A stretch of DNA of 64,000 nucleotides. It comes from Flavobacterium collinsii. Its GTDB lineage: Bacteria; Bacteroidota; Bacteroidia; Flavobacteriales; Flavobacteriaceae. The translations under genes were made by a program, and so were the position numbers. The stretch lies in assembly GCF_902804485.1 (NCBI RefSeq), contig NZ_CADCST010000113.1, positions 1-64,000 of the forward strand. Reading direction: 5' to 3'. Below the pieces are notes generated by a model. That model ran no database searches. It had not been told where the DNA came from and was given only the letters and a program-made list of their open reading frames with translations. The stretch's first letter is position 1. The number at the start of each line of letters is the position of its first letter. Shown one piece after another: positions 16,055-24,922 of this stretch.

Positions 16055-16642
16055 TCATTTACAAATAGTCACATTATCTAAATTAAAATCAGTTACTTCG
16101 AGGACATCTCCTGCCTTTAAGTTTTGCAAATATACATTTCCTATGCGAACACGAACCAATCTTAAAGTTGGAAATCCAACAGCTGCCGTCATTTTTCTAA
16201 CCTGACGAAATTTGCCTTCATTTATGGTAATCGAAGCCCAGGAAGTTGGACCATGACGCTCGTCTCTTATTTTTTTTGCTCTTGGGCCAAAATCAGGAAT
16301 TTCGGCAACGATAAAAGCTGAGCAGGGTTTGGTTTTGTACTTGCCACCATCAAAACCAATTTCAACGCCTCTTTGTAATTCCTCAATAGCTTCAGGAGTG
16401 ATCACTCCATCGACCTGAACGTAATATTCTTTATCTACTTTTTTGCTTCTCACCAGTTCGCTTACTTTTCCGTCTGTTGTCAGTAAAAGTAACCCTTCAG
16501 AGTCTTCGTCAAGTCTGCCGATTGCCATAGTGCCTTCGGGAAAATTGTATAACTCGCCCAATAGCTTTTTTTTTCTTTTTAATTCGTATATAAATTGACT
16601 CAGATAGCCATAAGGTTTAAAAAGAAGGAAATGTTGGTGCAT
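16055..16642 (-). CDS. rRNA pseudouridine synthase, RsuA/RluE type
   Basis: A 195-residue pseudouridine synthase without an S4 domain. The catalytic aspartate lies in AIGRLDEDSEGLLLLTTDG (about residues 40-58), followed by KEYYVQVDG and the C-terminal INEGKFRQVRKMTAAVGFPTLRLVRVRIG that marks the RsuA/RluB/E/F group. The absence of the N-terminal S4 domain and overall size are like RluE of E. coli, which modifies 23S rRNA, but the target cannot be fixed from sequence. A TATCTTTG promoter element lies at 16660-16667. Confidence 0.9.
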   Translation of the reverse strand: MHQHFLLFKPYGYLSQFIYELKRKKKLLGELYNFPEGTMAIGRLDEDSEGLLLLTTDGKVSELVRSKKVDKEYYVQVDGVITPEAIEELQRGVEIGFDGGKYKTKPCSAFIVAEIPDFGPRAKKIRDERHGPTSWASITINEGKFRQVRKMTAAVGFPTLRLVRVRIGNVYLQNLKAGDVLEVTDFNLDNVTICK

Positions 16643-16659
16643 GCTGTATTTTTTGACTG

Positions 16660-16667
16660 CAAAGATA
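16660..16667 (-). promoter_or_regulatory. Promoter -7 element for the pseudouridine synthase gene
   Basis: The minus strand reads TATCTTTG, an exact TAnnTTTG match, 18 bp upstream of the start codon at 16642. No TTG is found at 19-21 bp upstream, so the -33 element is poor. Confidence 0.5.
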
Positions 16668-16976
16668 ACGTTGTTTCATAAAGGACATAAACTTCGGCTG
16701 TAATTATTCGGAGCTGGCATTTTTCCTTTTTTCGATGCGGAATTTTAAGTAAGAAATACTTGAATAAAAAGCAAAACCGTGTTAATTCGTACAAAAAATA
16801 AATATCTTGTAAAGTCGCGCCAAATCTAAGAATAATGGAAAGAACTGACGTGAAATTTGATTTTTGCTTGAAAATTTTCACAAAAGCGTGATACGATAAG
16901 TTTAAGTTTTCACAATATTCTGTTAACTTTAAAGAATATAAATTTGATTTCTAAAAACTCTATTTTTAAATTACTT

Positions 16977-19900
16977 ATGAAAAAACTTTACTTTTCTCGC
17001 CAGCTTCTGGCTTTTTTATGTTTTTCGGGTTGCTTTTCTGGAGCCGTTTTAGCTCAAACTATGCCTCCAGTGCAGTCCATTCCGTATAAACAAAATTTTG
17101 ATGGGTTACCGGCAGCTGCCGACACTTATGTTGATATTCCTGGTTTTCAGGGTTGGACAGCTAATGGTGCAAATCAAAATACTGCTGTCTGGAGTACAGG
17201 ACTAACTGGAGATAGGGCATTTGTAAAAAATAGTAATTCTAATGTCAATTCGGGAGGTATTCATAATTATGACGATAAAATCGGGTTTTTGAATTCAACA
17301 TCCGGAGATTTTGCAATTGGTTTTGCATTTTCAAGTTTGGGGAGCCAAACAGTTAACGTATATTACGATGCGATGATTATTCGTAATTTATATGATGGAG
17401 GAAGTAACAATCGTTTGCAAGAAATGGCATTACAGTATCGTGTCGGAACTACCGGTGCTTTTACAACTTTATCACCTGCATATTCAAACAACAGTACAAC
17501 CTTGCAGACTACAGCAGCAGTTATAACTCCATTAGACTTAAGAACAACACGTATTAAAGTAACATTACCTGCGAATTGTGATAATCAGCAAATAGTTCAA
17601 ATACGATGGATTGCCCGGCTGATTTCCGGATCTGTAGGTTCACGTCAATCTTTTGCAATAGATAATATCGATATTAATGCGGATCACATTGCACCGGTAA
17701 ACGCAGATGGATTTCCGAAGGCAACAAATATTTCAGCAACTAATTTTGATTTCTCAGATAAGTTAGATGAAATAGGAAAAACTTATTATGTATTGCTTCC
17801 TGGCGGAAGTACTGCTCCAACTGCAGCTCAGGTAAAATTGGGACTTGATGCTAGTGGTATTGCAGCTCTGCAGTCAGGATCTTTAAATATTGTTGATAAA
17901 ACCCTGGCTTATACTAAAAACTTTACAGGTTTATCAGCTGCGACGGCATATTCCGTATTCTCGGTTTCTGAAGATGCTTACGAAAATATTCAAAGTACAG
18001 TAACTAAAGTAGATGTAACAACAACGGCAGTTGCATTACCAGAGATTACAACAACGGTTAGTGCACTTGATTTAGGTACTTCTGAGACAAACTTTGAATC
18101 AGGTTCTAAAAGTTATCAAATTCAGGCAAGTGATCTGAAAGGCAATTTAGTGTTAAGTGTTACCCCAAATTTTTCAATTTCAAAAGATAATATAACATTT
18201 GGTTCAACACTAACATATACCACAGCTGACTTTGCATCAAATGCGTCGAAGACGGTTTATGTAAGGTTTAATCCAAGTTTATTAAGTGCATATACTGGTC
18301 AAATTACACATGAATCTACCGATGCTGTTGCGAAACATATATCACTGGCAGGAAGAGGAATTAACCCGTATATTCAAAATTTTGATGATCCTAATGTTTT
18401 ATCTAACAGCGGATGGACGCAATACAATTTGGAAGGAGCTGCCAATAAATGGACTTATACTAATGCTGCCAGAAATATAAATTCTGGAACGGGAGCAGTT
18501 CTTATGAATGGATTTTCGGATAGTGGAGCAAGTAAAGATTGGTTGATTTCTCCAAAATTGCGTTTAGATACATTTGACAAGTTACCATTATTGTCTTTTT
18601 ATTCTCGTAAGTTTTATGCGGGACCTGGCTTAAAATTAATGGTTTCTACAAATTACGACGGTGTTAGCAGTCCGGAAACAGCGACTTGGACAGAAATTGA
18701 TGGAAGTTTTCCAACTACCACAGGAACTTACACGGCTTCTCAATATATAGAATTAACAGCTTATAAAACAAATAGTACTTATCTGGCGTGGGTTTACGAA
18801 ACGACAGCGGGAGGATCTAACAATGCTTCAGAGTGGTCATTTGATGATTATGCAATCGCAAATGAAACGGGTTATGTAGCTTCAAATCCGGTTTTAGATT
18901 TTGGGACTGTAGATCAAAATACGGTTTCGACATCACAATCTTTTGCTTTTAAAGCTAAAGGATATGGAGACGTTACAATTAAGGCACCGGTTGGTTATCA
19001 AATATCTTTGGATAATACTTTATTCCAAAATAGTTTTACATTGTCAGAGACAGATGCTTTGGCAGGAAAAACACTTTATGCGAGATTCATACCTACTACA
19101 AAAGAATTTAAAATTGCCGGCACATTAACAGTAACAGGAACTTTGTTAAACAAACAAATTGGCTCTTTAACAGGATCTTCTCTTCCAAAAGCAGAAACTT
19201 ACGATGTAGTGACTTATAATTTGGAGTTTTTTGGTGCTCCAACTTCGGCTTACGGACCAACTAATAAAACGTTGCAATTGGAAAATGTAGCAAAAGTTAT
19301 GAATAAACTTGATGCAGATGTATATGTAGTTCAGGAAGTTTCGAGCGATGCTCAGATCGATGCTTTAATTCAGAAAATAAGTGTGAATGGAAAAACATTC
19401 GATAAAAGTATTTCTACGTCATGGTCATATTCATGGGATCCGAATTCAGATCCAAGTTTTCCTCCGCAAAAATTAGTCGTAATTTATAATACACAAACTA
19501 CCTCAGTTAAGAAGACACGTGTTATGTTTAAGAAATTTTATGATGAATTACGCGCGGGTACCAAAACTTTGAATAATTATCCCGGAGGATCCAGCAGCAG
19601 TTTTTTCTCATCTGGTCGTCTGCCATATATGGTTACAATTGAAACAAACTTAAATGGAATTAAAAAAGAAATTAACCTGGTAGATCTTCATGCACGTGCT
19701 AATAGTGGTTCGGACATTTCTCGTTATAACATGCGTAAATATGATGCGCAGGTGTTGAAAGATAGTTTAGATGTTCAATACCCAAATTCTAATATAATGA
19801 TTTTAGGAGATTATAATGACGATGTAAGTAAATCAGTTATTACACCAAATCCATCTTCTTACGAAAGTTTTGTTACAGATACAGCCAATTATAAAGCATT

Positions 19901-20396
19901 GACTTTAGAAATCAGTCAGGCTGGGGCATTTAGTTTTTTAAGTTCAGGCGGATTTTTAGATCATATTATGATTTCTAATGAGTTAACGGATCAATATATT
20001 TCAGGTTCTACTGCAGTATATGATCCTCGAAATGATATTGCAAGTTACACCACCACAACTTCAGACCACGGTCCGGTAATTGCCCGTTTTCAATTGAACT
20101 CTTCAAATCTGTCAACAATCGATTTTGAAACTAAAAATGGTTATGCGGTTCAAGCTTATCCGAATCCAACTACCGATGTGGTGAATGTGATCGTAAAAAC
20201 CAATACAGATAAAAAATTGAAATTGAAATTCTACGATGTATCAGGTCATTTAATTGGAAATCCTGTTGAAATAAATGCGACTCAGGATTTAAACACAACA
20301 GCCGTTCCGGTAAGTTACCTGCAATCGGGGATCTACTTTTACACACTAACCGAAAACAATAAAATAGTTTACAAAGGCAAGATCATTAAGAAGTAA
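16977..20396 (+). CDS. Large secreted endonuclease/exonuclease/phosphatase-fold protein with T9SS sorting domain
   Basis: The protein has 1139 residues from the ATG at 16977, which opens a clear signal peptide (cleavage near VLAQ). The first part (to about residue 730) holds beta-rich modules: an N-terminal jelly-roll-like region, an Ig-like NADGFPKATNISATNFDF segment and a choice-of-anchor-type WLISPKLRLDTFDKLPLLSFYS module. From about residue 739 there is an EEP nuclease domain: VVTYNLEFFG, VYVVQEVSSD, VDLHARAN, ILGDYNDD and SDHGPVIARF with the catalytic His near residue 1029. The last 80 residues are a type IX secretion sorting domain (AYPNPTTDVVNV ... SGIYFYTL, ending KGKIIKK). An extracellular DNase or phosphodiesterase role is likely. 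Confidence 0.9.
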   Translation: MKKLYFSRQLLAFLCFSGCFSGAVLAQTMPPVQSIPYKQNFDGLPAAADTYVDIPGFQGWTANGANQNTAVWSTGLTGDRAFVKNSNSNVNSGGIHNYDDKIGFLNSTSGDFAIGFAFSSLGSQTVNVYYDAMIIRNLYDGGSNNRLQEMALQYRVGTTGAFTTLSPAYSNNSTTLQTTAAVITPLDLRTTRIKVTLPANCDNQQIVQIRWIARLISGSVGSRQSFAIDNIDINADHIAPVNADGFPKATNISATNFDFSDKLDEIGKTYYVLLPGGSTAPTAAQVKLGLDASGIAALQSGSLNIVDKTLAYTKNFTGLSAATAYSVFSVSEDAYENIQSTVTKVDVTTTAVALPEITTTVSALDLGTSETNFESGSKSYQIQASDLKGNLVLSVTPNFSISKDNITFGSTLTYTTADFASNASKTVYVRFNPSLLSAYTGQITHESTDAVAKHISLAGRGINPYIQNFDDPNVLSNSGWTQYNLEGAANKWTYTNAARNINSGTGAVLMNGFSDSGASKDWLISPKLRLDTFDKLPLLSFYSRKFYAGPGLKLMVSTNYDGVSSPETATWTEIDGSFPTTTGTYTASQYIELTAYKTNSTYLAWVYETTAGGSNNASEWSFDDYAIANETGYVASNPVLDFGTVDQNTVSTSQSFAFKAKGYGDVTIKAPVGYQISLDNTLFQNSFTLSETDALAGKTLYARFIPTTKEFKIAGTLTVTGTLLNKQIGSLTGSSLPKAETYDVVTYNLEFFGAPTSAYGPTNKTLQLENVAKVMNKLDADVYVVQEVSSDAQIDALIQKISVNGKTFDKSISTSWSYSWDPNSDPSFPPQKLVVIYNTQTTSVKKTRVMFKKFYDELRAGTKTLNNYPGGSSSSFFSSGRLPYMVTIETNLNGIKKEINLVDLHARANSGSDISRYNMRKYDAQVLKDSLDVQYPNSNIMILGDYNDDVSKSVITPNPSSYESFVTDTANYKALTLEISQAGAFSFLSSGGFLDHIMISNELTDQYISGSTAVYDPRNDIASYTTTTSDHGPVIARFQLNSSNLSTIDFETKNGYAVQAYPNPTTDVVNVIVKTNTDKKLKLKFYDVSGHLIGNPVEINATQDLNTTAVPVSYLQSGIYFYTLTENNKIVYKGKIIKK

Positions 20397-20476
20397 AATG
20401 TGAAATGTGAAATGTGAAAAGGAAAGTGATTTGTACTTTCTTTGAAACAGTTTACCAATAGCTTTCAGTAAAAAAG

Positions 20477-20516
20477 AAAAAGCAGTCCAAAATAAAATTT
20501 GGGCTGCTTTTTTTAT
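20477..20516. terminator. Bidirectional intrinsic terminator
   Basis: AAAGCAGTCCAAA pairs with TTTGGGCTGCTTT (one G-T type mismatch) around a short A/T loop, with A- and T-runs outside. It lies between the convergent secreted nuclease and MepB-like genes. Confidence 0.8.
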
Positions 20517-21038
20517 TTAAAACAATGTTTTGAATGCTGTCAGGTTTGTATTGGGGGTGATGGCGTGAAAATAATTCAGTTGCCATTGCTGTGTTTTCTG
20601 GGCCTGTTTGCTTGTGGTTTCATCCCAGGGCGGATATACTCTGGTGGCTCTTTTGCCTTCTTTTGTTAGAGTCGTAAAAATCCCTTTTTCTAATAAAACA
20701 GCTTTCGGAAAAACAAATTGTCCAAATAAATCATCCTTTCTAACACTTACAATCACAAAGTCAATAGCGTCTGAGAAATCAAAAGGTTCAATAATACCTG
20801 TTGTATTGCGTTTCCATAACGTTACAAATTGTCCCGTTTTCGTAGGCGTAATTTTGGCTGTTCTGTAACAGATTTGTTTTTGATTTAACTGAAAACGATA
20901 AGCATCATACTCTTGGCTTTCGGCTTCTGGTTGAGGTTGCGTTACATCAAAATTACAAGAGTCATAAAGTGTTTCTTTGGCGATAATAAGATCTCCGGGT
21001 AGTAATTTTAGATCAGTCCAATTGTTTTTGATTGTCAT
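20517..21038 (-). CDS. MepB family protein
   Basis: A 173-residue cytosolic protein matching the MepB family along its length: YDAYRFQLNQKQICYRTAKITPTKTGQFVTLWKRN, then DFVIVSVRKDDLFGQFVFPKAVL and a C-terminal WQLNYF. In Staphylococcus the mepB gene lies beside the MepA efflux system, but its own function is unknown, and no efflux gene is near here. Single gene, convergent with the secreted nuclease. Confidence 0.85.
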   Translation of the reverse strand: MTIKNNWTDLKLLPGDLIIAKETLYDSCNFDVTQPQPEAESQEYDAYRFQLNQKQICYRTAKITPTKTGQFVTLWKRNTTGIIEPFDFSDAIDFVIVSVRKDDLFGQFVFPKAVLLEKGIFTTLTKEGKRATRVYPPWDETTSKQAQKTQQWQLNYFHAITPNTNLTAFKTLF

Positions 21039-21089
21039 TTTATCGTTTTTTTCTAAATAATTTTTGGTGAAATTACCACAAAAAGAACT

Positions 21090-22883
21090 TTAAAAAGAAA
21101 CATTTAATCCAAAATTCAATCCCCATTGAAACTGATTAAAAGATTGACTGTTTAACGGATTAATGTAATAATTCATCGCAGGTTCGACAAAAACGCTTGT
21201 TTTTTTGTAAACACGATATTGTAGGGTACTGCTTAAAGTAGAACCGTAGATATAATCGTTGGCGTTGACGTTTTTTCCGATTGAATTACCATTTAAGGCC
21301 ATATTATTTGAAATCAGCTTGCCTACAAAACCACCTGTATTCAGATTGATAGTGGTCTTATTTTTACTAAAAACAGAGTAGGAAACTTCCAAAGGCATTT
21401 CGATGTATCGTAAACTTTGGTCTAAGTTTCCGCTTTCAATCGTATTGCTTTCGATATTATTTTGCTTCAATGCATTTGTAGTTGTCTTAGAAACAAATAT
21501 GTAGCCTGTATTGGTGCTGATTTGAGGCGATGCCGCAACTACTGTTGCATTTTGATTGAAATAGTCATTAGAAGTCATAAAAGTATTAGGAGGCCCATTG
21601 CTGATATAGGATACATCGGCAACGCTTTGTCCTAATTCGTTAATTTTAAAACCTGAACCTACAGCCCATTTTTTATTAATTTTATATTTCGTTTTAACTC
21701 CGTAGGTGTTGCCTTGTTTAGAATCGTTTACATTGCCCAGCGTTTTGTCGTTTTTGTAATTTTCTGAACTGGCTACTCCGGCAAAGACTTCCACAGCCCA
21801 TTTTTCTCCTTTCGGAATAGTCGTTTTTTCTTCTTTTTCTTTTTTGTTTTCCGGACTAATAATGCCTTTTTCTAAATTATGAAGTTCTGCGAGCTGAACG
21901 GAATCCTGCTTGCTTAAAACAGCGGTAAATTTTGAATTGTTTTTCGAATTGCCCGTTAGTTCTCTGCCAGTGATTGCATTTTCATTTGAAGTTTTGGGAT
22001 TATTATTTGACAATGAGCCTGGGGTATTTAAAGCAATGCCAAAGTTATTTTTAGAACCCGGCTGTTCTTCAAAAACAGAACCGGACACCTGATTTTTTAC
22101 ATTTGAATTGAATGGATTTGTTTTTCCGGCGTTAAAAGTTTTTTCGGCTAAAATTTGATTAGCCGCTTTTTTATCAGCACTTAGAAGCTGATTTTTTGAA
22201 TTTGGATTGAACCCGTTGGTTTTGCCGTAAACATAAGTCTTCTCCCCTAAATTTTGATGAGTAGCTTTTCTTTCCGTGTTTAAAAATTGATTTTTTGAAA
22301 CGGAATTAAACGCATTCGACTGATTGGATTGGTAGGTATTTGTTTTTGCTGAAACAATTGCTTTTTCGGCTGTAGTCTGATTTTCTTTTCTTTTTGTAAC
22401 GGTTGAATTTGGAACAGTATTTTCTGAATTAGTTTTGTTTGATGCGTCAGCCTGAGCAACTGCCGTTTTTTGATTTTGATTTTTTATAGAAAGACCGGCT
22501 GGATCGGTATTGTTTTTTAGCGAAGGATTGTCAACAGTACCGTTTGATTTTTGCTGCGTAGTACTTACGGCAGCTCCATTGTCTTTATTTTGAATTGCAG
22601 GATTTGAATTTGTATTGTTTTTTTTCTCATCGAGAACAATACCATTGTTTTCGACAGAACCATTTTTTATTGTTTTGATTTCTGAAGTAGAATTAAAATG
22701 TAAAACAGAAGGAAGCATCAAGCCTAGTAATAAGCATGCAGCAGCTGACCACCAAAGAATCGCTTTCTTTTTCTTTTTTGGCTGGTCTAATTTTTCTTCA
22801 ATCTGACTCCATAATTCAGGAGGTGGAACACTTGAAAAGTTTTCCATCGATGAAAAAATATCTTCTATATTTTGCTTTTTCAT
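21090..22883 (-). CDS. Sigma-linked envelope protein: inner-membrane anchor, repeat-rich linker, C-terminal beta-barrel-like domain
   Basis: The 597-residue protein has a short cytosolic N-terminus (ENFSSVPPPELWSQIEEKLDQ, an anti-sigma-like start), a lysine stretch, and one transmembrane helix at about 42-62. Then come about 300 residues rich in N, K, T, S and Q, including three imperfect units of 34-41 residues beginning at 172, 213 and 247 (AEKAIVSAKTN, GEKTYVYGKTN, AEKTFNAGKTN). The C-terminal 230 residues have alternating strands ending FQWGLNFGLNVSF, like an outer-membrane beta-barrel. It overlaps the ECF sigma gene by 4 nt. It could anchor in the inner membrane and reach the outer membrane; an anti-sigma role is inferred from position. 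Confidence 0.65.
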   Translation of the reverse strand: MKKQNIEDIFSSMENFSSVPPPELWSQIEEKLDQPKKKKKAILWWSAAACLLLGLMLPSVLHFNSTSEIKTIKNGSVENNGIVLDEKKNNTNSNPAIQNKDNGAAVSTTQQKSNGTVDNPSLKNNTDPAGLSIKNQNQKTAVAQADASNKTNSENTVPNSTVTKRKENQTTAEKAIVSAKTNTYQSNQSNAFNSVSKNQFLNTERKATHQNLGEKTYVYGKTNGFNPNSKNQLLSADKKAANQILAEKTFNAGKTNPFNSNVKNQVSGSVFEEQPGSKNNFGIALNTPGSLSNNNPKTSNENAITGRELTGNSKNNSKFTAVLSKQDSVQLAELHNLEKGIISPENKKEKEEKTTIPKGEKWAVEVFAGVASSENYKNDKTLGNVNDSKQGNTYGVKTKYKINKKWAVGSGFKINELGQSVADVSYISNGPPNTFMTSNDYFNQNATVVAASPQISTNTGYIFVSKTTTNALKQNNIESNTIESGNLDQSLRYIEMPLEVSYSVFSKNKTTINLNTGGFVGKLISNNMALNGNSIGKNVNANDYIYGSTLSSTLQYRVYKKTSVFVEPAMNYYINPLNSQSFNQFQWGLNFGLNVSF

Positions 22884-23431
22884 GCTATTTTAAAATTTTT
22901 TATGCTCATTATTTTTTTTTGCAAAATGTGCTTTGCCCGATTTAAATTTGATTTTGATGTTCCTTCAGAGATTTTTAAAAGTTCGGCTATTTCTTTATGC
23001 TTTAGTTTTTCAAAAACATACAGGTTGAAAACGGTACGGTACTGATCGGGTAAATCCCGAATGTATTCCAGCAGTTTTTCCTGTTCGACCGGAGCAATAT
23101 CTAATTCCTCTTCTTCAACAAAATCGGTATCCGGATCAAAAACATCCAAAAAGAAACTTTCTTTTTTCTTCTTGTTCAGGGTTTCAATCAGCTTATTAAT
23201 GAAAATACGTTTTAGCCAGCCTTCAAAACTTCCTTCAAATTTATATTGGCCGATTTTTTGAAATACTATGACAAAAGCTTCCTGAAATACATCTTTGGCA
23301 TCGTCTTCATTTTTCATATACTTTAGGCAAATACCATATAAAACAGGAGAGAACAACTGATAGATTTTCAGTTGTCCCTCTCTGTCATTTTTGATGCACA
23401 GCCGTATGTATTTTTCTAAATCGTCTTTCAA
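22880..23431 (-). CDS. ECF-family RNA polymerase sigma factor
   Basis: A 183-residue ECF sigma factor. Region 2 is YGICLKYMKNEDDAKDVFQEAF with the DAxDxxQ-type core, followed by GSFEGWLKRIFINK. Region 4 is LPDQYRTVFNLYVFEKLKHKEIAELLKISEGTSKSNLNRAK. The start is a TTG at 23431; an in-frame stop lies just upstream and no ATG is nearer the N-terminus of region 2. Its stop overlaps the start of the envelope protein gene, so the two are translationally coupled and probably form a regulator pair. Confidence 0.92.
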   Translation of the reverse strand: MKDDLEKYIRLCIKNDREGQLKIYQLFSPVLYGICLKYMKNEDDAKDVFQEAFVIVFQKIGQYKFEGSFEGWLKRIFINKLIETLNKKKKESFFLDVFDPDTDFVEEEELDIAPVEQEKLLEYIRDLPDQYRTVFNLYVFEKLKHKEIAELLKISEGTSKSNLNRAKHILQKKIMSIKNFKIA

Positions 23432-23481
23432 AAAAGTGGTTTATTTGGTTTTGCAAAAATAGTTTTTATAAGCTTATAAAA

Positions 23482-23880
23482 CTATCTTTTGTAAATAGTA
23501 CGAGATGCATCAGTGTTATTACTAACAATTGTTAGGTTTTGATTGTCAAGGTTTTCTATGAGGTATGTCTTCCCTTCAAAGGTAATTAAGTCATGTTCAG
23601 CCTGATCAAAGTAACCAATTCCTTTTTCGATTTTATAAGTGCTATTTCTTATTTCAACATTATTTTTGTACGTGATCACTCTTCCGTTAGGCGTAAAAAC
23701 AATTTTTTTGTTAAACCCGATAGTCTTTGGAGTTGCCGTATAAGGATTATCGCTTCCTCCAATTGATTTTTCCCAAATCCACGTGTTCACAATTGAACCG
23801 GAATTGATACTTGTAGCTTCCAGTGAATATGCCGACGAAAAGAGACAGCATACAATAATAAGTAAGAAATATTTTTTCAT
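23482..23880 (-). CDS. Secreted lipocalin-like hypothetical protein
   Basis: A 132-residue exported protein (signal peptide to about residue 19). The mature part starts NTWIWEKSIGG and contains KIVFTPNGRVITYKNNVEIRNSTYKIEKG and FEGKTYLIENLDNQNLTIV, a strand pattern like lipocalin-type small beta-barrels that are common in flavobacteria. No catalytic residues are evident. It is 8 bp downstream of the PrcB-like lipoprotein gene, so the two are probably co-transcribed. Confidence 0.6.
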   Translation of the reverse strand: MKKYFLLIIVCCLFSSAYSLEATSINSGSIVNTWIWEKSIGGSDNPYTATPKTIGFNKKIVFTPNGRVITYKNNVEIRNSTYKIEKGIGYFDQAEHDLITFEGKTYLIENLDNQNLTIVSNNTDASRTIYKR

Positions 23881-23888
23881 AAATCTAA

Positions 23889-24764
23889 TTATTTTAAACT
23901 TGTTATTTTGTCTTTAATCGCCTTTTTGAAAGCTTTTACTTCGGCACTTTGATCAGTAGTGTCGTTGTTGTCAATGAAAATTTTAGTAACGCTTATTCCC
24001 TGACGAAGTTCAAAGTAAATACCTCCCTGATCTGCAGAATCAGGAGAACCATATGTTTTTGTTTGCCCTTTTAAGGCTAAAATTTCTGCAGGTACCGTTT
24101 TTAAGAATAATGTATAATCTCCTTTTTTAGTTGTTGCGGTGTATCGGTATTGATTAAAATCATAAGCACCGGCTTTAACGTTTAGGAATTTTTGAATATT
24201 AAAATCATTGATCTGATAAAATTTTTGGCAATCTGCACCAGTACATTGGCCGCTAAAGCTACCAATTATGATACCATCACGGTTTTCTGCGACTTTATTA
24301 AACAAAATAGTTTTGGTTGTTTTTGGAATCAAAATGAAATCTGATGGATATGTCGCTCCCGGAGCAATAACTTCGCCCACTTCAGGTGCTTTTTCGTAGT
24401 AGTTGATTAAAACTTCGCATTTGTTTTGTACAAGAGAGGTTATTTTAATCTGATAACCGCTTGTAGGTTTAATTCCTGCGAAAATACCAACAACCATATC
24501 CTTGGTAAAATCGATAGGTGTAATCGTGGCATTTGGACAAGTATTTTCTTTTTTGGTGAAGTAAGCATTTAGTCTTTCTTCAGAACCGGCTAAAAATGCG
24601 ACAGGATTGGTAGGTAAAGATTTAACACTATAGTTGCATAAAAGTGGAATTCCTGTAAAAGCTAAGTCTTCACTTTCTCCACAAGCTACATTCATATCTT
24701 CATTATTTAGGGAGCAGGCACTGAATCCAAAAGCTATAAACAAGCTTAACATTAATTTTTTCAT
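23889..24764 (-). CDS. Lipoprotein with PrcB C-terminal-like domain
   Basis: A 291-residue lipoprotein (lipobox FSAC, Cys17). Residues about 85-160 match the PrcB C-terminal domain: DMVVGIFAGIKPTSGYQIKITSLVQ followed by VLINYYEKAPEVGEVIAPGATYPSDFILIPKT. In Treponema, PrcB is the propeptide-like subunit of a protease complex; here no protease gene is adjacent. The last third (residues 200-290) is a separate region with YTLFLKTVPAEIL and GIYFELRQGIS, of unknown role. First gene of a two-gene unit. Confidence 0.7.
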   Translation of the reverse strand: MKKLMLSLFIAFGFSACSLNNEDMNVACGESEDLAFTGIPLLCNYSVKSLPTNPVAFLAGSEERLNAYFTKKENTCPNATITPIDFTKDMVVGIFAGIKPTSGYQIKITSLVQNKCEVLINYYEKAPEVGEVIAPGATYPSDFILIPKTTKTILFNKVAENRDGIIIGSFSGQCTGADCQKFYQINDFNIQKFLNVKAGAYDFNQYRYTATTKKGDYTLFLKTVPAEILALKGQTKTYGSPDSADQGGIYFELRQGISVTKIFIDNNDTTDQSAEVKAFKKAIKDKITSLK

Positions 24765-24922
24765 GATAAAATTTTAATAGTTTATAATTAGTAGATGCCT
24801 TTTTTTTGAAATGGTTGCGTGAAAAATATTTTTTTTTATTTTAAAGGAGATCGTGAAATTTCTAATTTAGAATTAGGGACTATGTAGAATTGCGTACTTT
24901 TACTTCGTATAAAAACAAAATT

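Noticed and set aside
16643..16881. Possible N-terminal or separate gene upstream of the pseudouridine synthase
   Set aside because: The frame has no family motif, overlaps a promoter element at 16660-16667 and runs into the known gene in another frame.
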